A DNA stretch of 64,000 bases from UBA6911 sp964481255 (GTDB lineage Bacteria; Acidobacteriota; UBA6911): the NCBI GenBank assembly GCA_964481255.1, contig CAYZTZ010000004.1:1-64000 (forward strand), read 5' to 3'. Numbering within the stretch: the first letter of the stretch is position 1; each line of letters begins with the position of its first letter. The notes beneath the pieces are model-generated. The model was not told where the DNA came from and did no database searches. It saw nothing but the letters and a program-made list of their open reading frames with translations. Shown here one piece after another: positions 59,544-64,000 of the stretch. Position numbers and translations under genes: made by a program.

Positions 59544-61334
59544 CTAGTCGCGCTCCGCTTTTTTAAAGCGCTGAAGCTGTTCCCCCAGGCGTTCGGCCAT
59601 CGAGGCGTTCCCCGAATCGGCGGAGGCCAGATAGGACGTGAATTCGAGCCGCGGCTCTTCCTCCTTCATGGCCTTCAGGCTCAAACCGATCTTTTTCTCC
59701 TGGAGGTTCAGCTTGATGATCTTCATGTCGACTTCCTGGCCGATATTGAGAAACTCGGTCGGTTTCTCCACGTGCTTTTCGTCGAGCTCGGAGACATGGC
59801 ACAGCCCCTCGATCCCTTCCTCCAGCTCGATAAAGGCTCCGAAGTTCGTCAGGCGCACGACCTTGCCGCGCACCGTATCGCCCACGCCGTGCCGGCTGAA
59901 CCAGTCCTCCCACCGGTCCGGTTCAAGCTGCTTGATGCCGAGGGAAAGCTTCTGGTTGGCGGCGTCGATGCTGAGGATTACGGCCTGCACCTCGTCTCCC
60001 TTTTTCAGGACCTCCGACGGATGTTTCACCCGCTTCGTCCAGGAAATATCGGAGACGTGCACCAGGCCGTCGATGCCGTCCTCCACCTCGATGAAGGCGC
60101 CGAAGTCGGTGATGTTGCGCACCTTGCCGGTGATCACAGTCCCCGGAGCGTAGCGGCTTTCAATGACATCCCAGGGGTTCGGCTCGGTTTGTTTCAATCC
60201 CAGGGATATGCGCCTGGCATCGATGTCGATATCGAGAACGACGGCTTCAACGGTGTCGCCCACGGCCAGTATCTTCGAAGGGTGTTTGACCCTCTTGTTC
60301 CATGTCATCTCCGATATGTGGATCAAGCCCTCGACGCCGGGTTCCAGTTCGACGAACGCTCCGTAATCCGTGAGGCTGACGACCTTCCCCTGGACCCGCA
60401 TGTTCTTGGGGTAGCGCATATCGGCATGGAGCCAGGGGTCTTCCTGGAGCTGCTTGAGGCCGAGGGAAACGCGGCCTTCCTCCTTGGAGAACTTGATGAC
60501 TTTGACCTTGAGCTTGTCGCCCACATTGAAAAGCTCCGAGGGATGGTTCACGCGCCCCCAGGACATGTCCGTGATGTGCAGAAGGCCGTCGACCCCGCCG
60601 AGGTCGATGAAAGCGCCGTAATCGGTGATATTCTTGACGACGCCTTCCATGATCTTGCCGTCCTCGAGGACCTCCATGGTCTTGGCTTTCTCCTCTTTCA
60701 TGGACTCTTCGAGCACGGCCTTGCGGGACAACACGATGTTGCCGCGCTTTTTGTTCACCTTGATGACGCGCATTTCGAATTCCTCGCCGCGCAGGCTGTC
60801 AAGGTTGCGCACCGGCCGGACGTCGATCTGGGATCCGGGCAGGAACGCGCGGACGCCGATGTCGACCGCCAGGCCGCCCTTGATGCGTTCGATCACGCGC
60901 CCCTTGACGATCGTCCCCTCGCGATAGGCGCGCTCAATCTCGTCCCACACCTTCATCCGCTCCGCTTTTTCCCTGGACAGGACGACATAGCCGTTGGAGT
61001 CCTCGGTCTGCTCCAGGAACACGTCGACGGAATCCCCCTCCTTGACGGTGACCTGTCCGCGGTCGTTCGTGAACTGTTCGATGGGAATGATCCCCTCGGA
61101 TTTGAATCCGACATCGACCACAACGCCGTTGGCCGAGACGGCGATCACCTTGCCCCGGATGACCTCCCCTTCCGAGAAGCTCTGGGTCCTTCCCTCATAG
61201 GCGGCCAGAAGCTTTTCAAAATCGTTTTCGTCTTCCCTGGCCGCGGCTGCCTCAGGGGCCGGCCGGGCGGAACCGCCTTCGGGCTGGGCGGGTTTTTCCG
61301 CCGCGGGTTGTGTTTCGTTGACGTCCAATGACAT
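59544..61334 (-). CDS. rpsA: Ribosomal protein S1
   Basis: The product has 596 residues from ATG 61334 behind AGGAGGAAGGA; a few residues upstream are not needed. Six S1 domains follow in order: VIRGKVIAVSANGVVVDVG, IVKGRVIERIKGGLAVDIG, IMEGVVKNITDYGAFIDLG, RVQGKVVSLTDYGAFVELE, VITGKVRNITDFGAFIEVE and TVRGKVVRLTNFGAFIELE. It binds mRNA on the 30S subunit. A charged Ala/Pro/Glu-rich N-terminal extension of about 45 residues precedes the first domain. It leads the operon with sppA, HU and HIT genes. Confidence 0.97.
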   Translation of the reverse strand: MSLDVNETQPAAEKPAQPEGGSARPAPEAAAAREDENDFEKLLAAYEGRTQSFSEGEVIRGKVIAVSANGVVVDVGFKSEGIIPIEQFTNDRGQVTVKEGDSVDVFLEQTEDSNGYVVLSREKAERMKVWDEIERAYREGTIVKGRVIERIKGGLAVDIGVRAFLPGSQIDVRPVRNLDSLRGEEFEMRVIKVNKKRGNIVLSRKAVLEESMKEEKAKTMEVLEDGKIMEGVVKNITDYGAFIDLGGVDGLLHITDMSWGRVNHPSELFNVGDKLKVKVIKFSKEEGRVSLGLKQLQEDPWLHADMRYPKNMRVQGKVVSLTDYGAFVELEPGVEGLIHISEMTWNKRVKHPSKILAVGDTVEAVVLDIDIDARRISLGLKQTEPNPWDVIESRYAPGTVITGKVRNITDFGAFIEVEDGIDGLVHVSDISWTKRVKHPSEVLKKGDEVQAVILSIDAANQKLSLGIKQLEPDRWEDWFSRHGVGDTVRGKVVRLTNFGAFIELEEGIEGLCHVSELDEKHVEKPTEFLNIGQEVDMKIIKLNLQEKKIGLSLKAMKEEEPRLEFTSYLASADSGNASMAERLGEQLQRFKKAERD

Positions 61335-61512
61335 TCCTTCCTCCTGAATCAAGACCGGGCCGCGAGGATCGCGGGGCGGACCGCATTGTTACAGATCTAT
61401 AATGGCTTCAGGGTATAGAACAGGGAGAGGCTTATCGGCGCTTTGCTGGCTGTAGCGGTGCGGCAACTCCAAGGGTCCACATCCCCGTATTCACTAGAGA
61501 TAGAAACCCCAA

Positions 61513-61541
61513 TTTATAGCCCCTTCAGCAGATATTGTCAA
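61513..61541 (-). promoter_or_regulatory. Near-consensus sigma-70 promoter of the rpsA operon
   Basis: On the minus strand TTGACA (61541-61536), 17 bases and TATAAA (61518-61513) form an almost perfect housekeeping promoter. The start would lie about 61505, giving a leader of about 170 bases before rpsA, long enough for autogenous control by S1. The rest of the 303-bp gap shows nothing else. Confidence 0.8.
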
Positions 61542-61637
61542 GAGAACCTTTTGGGAAAAGATGCGGCGAAAAAGTGCGGCCGCGTGCTCCTCGGAGTCCC
61601 TGTTCGCCGCATAGAGATGCGCGTGCGTCCCTGCGTC

Positions 61638-62048
61638 TCAGGAGATCCTGCGGCCCGCCGAAGGGCCGGGCGAAACGGAATAGACGGCCGTGATCCGGAT
61701 GACGACCGCTCCCTTGGACTTCAGCGGCACGCCCATCTCCTCTCCGAGCCTGTGAACCCATTCGGCCGTCTCCTCATAGACCTTGCCGGAGGTATGGATC
61801 CTGGCGCGGCCCTTGACCTGATAGCCTTCGCTCTCGTCCCAGAAGGAGAGCGCCACCCTCGGGTTCTGTTTAATGTTCTTAAGGGTCTTGCGGAAGAACT
61901 GATCCGACACGAGGATCGTACGGTCGTCGAGAATCTTGATCGCCCCGACAGGAACGGCGTTCGGCACCCCGTTCCGATCGGCGGTCGCCAGAACCAGAAT
62001 CTTCTGCTTGGCGATAATTTCCTTCATTCTCTTGTTGAGCGCTGCCAT
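61638..62048 (-). CDS. Pyridoxamine 5'-phosphate oxidase-fold flavoprotein
   Basis: The product has 136 residues, with GGAGGTGG upstream. The split-barrel fold is shown by KILVLATADRNGVPNAVPVGA, ILVSDQFFRKTLKNIKQNPRVALSFWD and GYQVKGRARIH, the usual flavin (FMN or F420) site. Small members like this reduce or oxidise diverse substrates or bind haem; PdxH activity is unlikely because substrate-binding regions are missing. It lies 33 bp after the large hydrolase gene on the same strand. Confidence 0.85.
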   Translation of the reverse strand: MAALNKRMKEIIAKQKILVLATADRNGVPNAVPVGAIKILDDRTILVSDQFFRKTLKNIKQNPRVALSFWDESEGYQVKGRARIHTSGKVYEETAEWVHRLGEEMGVPLKSKGAVVIRITAVYSVSPGPSAGRRIS

Positions 62049-62081
62049 GGATCCACCTCCTCAGCGGTTTTGGACCTCTCG

Positions 62082-64000
62082 CTACCTTATATATTCGGCC
62101 AGAGAAGGCAAACCGTCGAGCATCTGGTTGTCGGAAGAGCCGCTGACGCTGAAGGCCACGACTTTTTTGTCGGAGGAAAAGTAAAAATAGCGAGCGGAGC
62201 TTATGTCCGCTTTGAAGACCTGCCACACCATTCCTATGACCTTCACTCCGGGCTCCAGCGCAGGCATGGCTTCCTCCGCCACCTTTTGCCCGTTTTCGTC
62301 GATGGCGGTGAGTGTCACGTTGGCCGCGGAAGAATCGACGTTCAGGAAGGCCAGCCCCGTCCAGCCGTCCTTTTCCATCTTGGGGAACCAGCCGTAGGTC
62401 GTACCTGTGGCCGCGGGCAGTGAGACCCGGTTGCCGGGCTGTTCAAAGCGCGTGTAACCCGCGAGGAATCCCGAATCGGAATAGAAAACAATATAATCAA
62501 TCTCGGAAGGGTTCCGGAAGAAATCGCCGATGGAGATCTCCGATCGTCCGCCGGCGGGAACCTCAATCTCGATTTCCTCCAACGGATCGCCCCCTTGAGC
62601 GCCAAAGGCCTGAAGAGTCCCGCGGACCCCAACTCCGCCGGGGATGGTGTTGAGCAGAGCGATTTCCGTCTTCCATTCGAGATAGTCGGCGATGTGCGGG
62701 AAATAGATTTTGTATTGCAGCGGCTTTGCGAGCGGCGGCTGCGCCGAGGCGCGGTTGCGCTCGAAAAATTCCCTCATGTAGCTCCAGGGTGCCCATGTAT
62801 GCCCCATTCCTCGAAAGACCACAAACTGGGCCATGGACGTAACAGAGCTGTAAGCCGCCTCATAGCGCGGCCAGCGGGAATAGAGATGGCGGCCCCCGAA
62901 TGCCGCGATGACCAGCGCCACGGTGGGATCCGACGGGTTCCACCACGGATCCACGTTGGCGTCCTCGTCGCCCACCCAGACTTGCAGAGGAACATTGCGG
63001 AAGGAATTCGCGTCGAATGCCTTGCCGACCAGGGTATTCAAATCGGCGACTCCCTCGGGATACGGGAGAGTTTGCCCGTTCCAGGTCGACACGGGGACAA
63101 TGGGGCCGAAGCCGGGGGCTCCGATGGAAGCCGCCTGGATCATTTCGGGATGCAGCATGGTAAAGCGGCTGACAAAGGAGCCGGAGGCCGAGACACCGCC
63201 CATGAAGATTTTCGGGCCCACGCTGATCCCCTTCGAGGCGAGCTCGGAACGCGCATGCCGGATCATGGCGATCAACTGCAGGTCCAGCCGGACCAGCCCC
63301 GGGATTGTGGTCAATATCGCCCCCCTGTCGAGGGCGTGAGTGTATCCGGCGTCGGCTGCCGTGGGCCGGGGAAACGTGGGAACCAGAAGAGGCGATCCCA
63401 GCTCGTCGGCCCAGTATCTTCTGCCTTCAATGAACGATCGGGCGGACGCGTCGTGGACGGCCGGATCGTCGCTGACGGTTCCGGTGTTGTTGGGCAGCAC
63501 CAGAAGAACCCCGGGGTTCGTCAGCGCGGGCGGTATGTAGAGGTAATAAGGCCAGTAGAATCCATCGGCCGGCTGCGCATCCACTTTGCCCAAGCCCGAT
63601 TCCCCCCCTCCTTCGATGGTGAAAAGGAAGGTGTAGGCGTCAAGAAAGTTGCCTTCCATATCCCTGAAGAGGGTGCTTTCCAGAGCTCCCGCCGGGTTTA
63701 AGTAGATGGTAATCGTTTTGCCGGGATCAAGCGGAGTCGTATCACTGCGTGTTTGGGTAAAAACCGTTTTGTCCGCCGACCACGAGATGCTTCCTCCGGG
63801 CCACCCGTTCGTCCACAGGCCGCCGTAGCTTGTATTCATGGGCTTGCTGAAAGTAACTGTTATCGATGGGATTGTCGCGCTGACATTCTTGGCTAGATCC
63901 GCCGGATTGGTCGAGACCACGGTCGGCTTTGTCTGCGCCTGAGCCGGAATGGCTGAAGCGACAAGGATGAACAGGGCTGCCGCCGGCACGAAAAAGAGCC
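62082..64000 (-). CDS. Secreted alpha/beta hydrolase with bacterial Ig-like domain (5' end outside window)
   Basis: At least 635 residues. A signal peptide (AALFILVASAIPAQAQ) is visible; a GTG at 63989 could start it, but the frame stays open (LFFVPAAAL) to the edge, so the true start may lie outside. Residues about 20-130 form a Big_5-type Ig-like domain (PTVVSTNPADLAKNVSATIP, VTFSKPMN). An alpha/beta hydrolase domain follows: KIFMGGVSASGSFVSRF with the nucleophile, VWVGDEDANVDPWW and MGHTWAPW with the histidine. The last 180 residues are beta-rich, with paired FL(N/A)-type strands (TEIALLNTIPGG, TGLAFLNVDSSAANVTLTAI), probably a surface-binding domain. The substrate is unknown. Confidence 0.75.
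   Translation of the reverse strand, partial: LFFVPAAALFILVASAIPAQAQTKPTVVSTNPADLAKNVSATIPSITVTFSKPMNTSYGGLWTNGWPGGSISWSADKTVFTQTRSDTTPLDPGKTITIYLNPAGALESTLFRDMEGNFLDAYTFLFTIEGGGESGLGKVDAQPADGFYWPYYLYIPPALTNPGVLLVLPNNTGTVSDDPAVHDASARSFIEGRRYWADELGSPLLVPTFPRPTAADAGYTHALDRGAILTTIPGLVRLDLQLIAMIRHARSELASKGISVGPKIFMGGVSASGSFVSRFTMLHPEMIQAASIGAPGFGPIVPVSTWNGQTLPYPEGVADLNTLVGKAFDANSFRNVPLQVWVGDEDANVDPWWNPSDPTVALVIAAFGGRHLYSRWPRYEAAYSSVTSMAQFVVFRGMGHTWAPWSYMREFFERNRASAQPPLAKPLQYKIYFPHIADYLEWKTEIALLNTIPGGVGVRGTLQAFGAQGGDPLEEIEIEVPAGGRSEISIGDFFRNPSEIDYIVFYSDSGFLAGYTRFEQPGNRVSLPAATGTTYGWFPKMEKDGWTGLAFLNVDSSAANVTLTAIDENGQKVAEEAMPALEPGVKVIGMVWQVFKADISSARYFYFSSDKKVVAFSVSGSSDNQMLDGLPSLAEYIR

Noticed and set aside
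59772..61331. Plus-strand open frame of 519 codons opposite rpsA
   Set aside because: It lies within the S1 gene; its apparent periodicity comes from the six S1 repeats on the other strand.
1..64000. CRISPR arrays, tRNA or rRNA genes, transposases, integrases
   Set aside because: No evenly spaced direct repeats, cloverleaf or T-loop sequence, or recombinase motifs were recognised by eye. A tRNA or small RNA could still have been missed without a covariance search.

Overview
The window looks like a metagenome-assembled or draft scaffold: there are two runs of exactly 100 N, at 14830-14929 and 44790-44889. The bacterium is GC-rich and Gram-negative. A full-length Oar-type TonB-dependent receptor with an N-terminal carboxypeptidase-regulatory-like domain, several Tat-exported enzymes, DUF4097/LiaF-like envelope genes, a YfbK-like VWA protein and secreted tannases together suggest Acidobacteriota or a close relative. 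This placement is an inference from gene content and was not tested by phylogeny.

Layout. 1-3.8 kb is a decaying edge: a 3' gene end, a frameshifted SMP-30 remnant, one intact secreted esterase, one SnoaL-like lipoprotein and two broken alpha/beta hydrolases. 3.9-17.4 kb is an accessory island of mostly exported enzymes. It holds a Tat flavoprotein, a natural NapH-NapG-like polyferredoxin fusion, an AprAB-like flavoprotein/ferredoxin pair, two DUF3237 proteins (one with a tandem duplication), a second Tat flavoprotein and two tannase/feruloyl esterases. It reads as a periplasmic pathway that could free phenolic acids from esters and reduce them with quinol-derived electrons; the substrates are unknown. 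17.8-22 kb holds a secreted glycine-rich protein, a CPBP protease and the nrdR-thiL-rnc operon. 22.3-32.2 kb holds two ECF sigma/anti-sigma loci around a run of LiaF/DUF4097-type envelope proteins and a VWA protein. 32.3-39.4 kb holds three cupin loci (one broken), the TonB receptor and a SnoaL-like secreted protein. 39.5-48 kb is housekeeping (aspS, ispG, hpt, deoB, a purine nucleoside phosphorylase, rpsU) plus a DUF3592 protein and a lipoprotein paralogue. 48.2-57.3 kb is the replication block, running leftward as dnaA, dnaN, recF, gyrB, gyrA. DnaA boxes flank dnaA on both sides, so the chromosome origin is probably here. 57.8-61.3 kb is the rpsA-sppA-HU-HIT operon behind a near-consensus promoter. 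The right edge holds a PPOX-fold flavoprotein and a large secreted hydrolase that runs off the window.

Across the window, three copies of a palindromic element (about 2.04, 12.4 and 41.35 kb) share arms, but in one copy the 27-bp loop is inverted. No tRNA, rRNA, CRISPR array, transposase or integrase was recognised.
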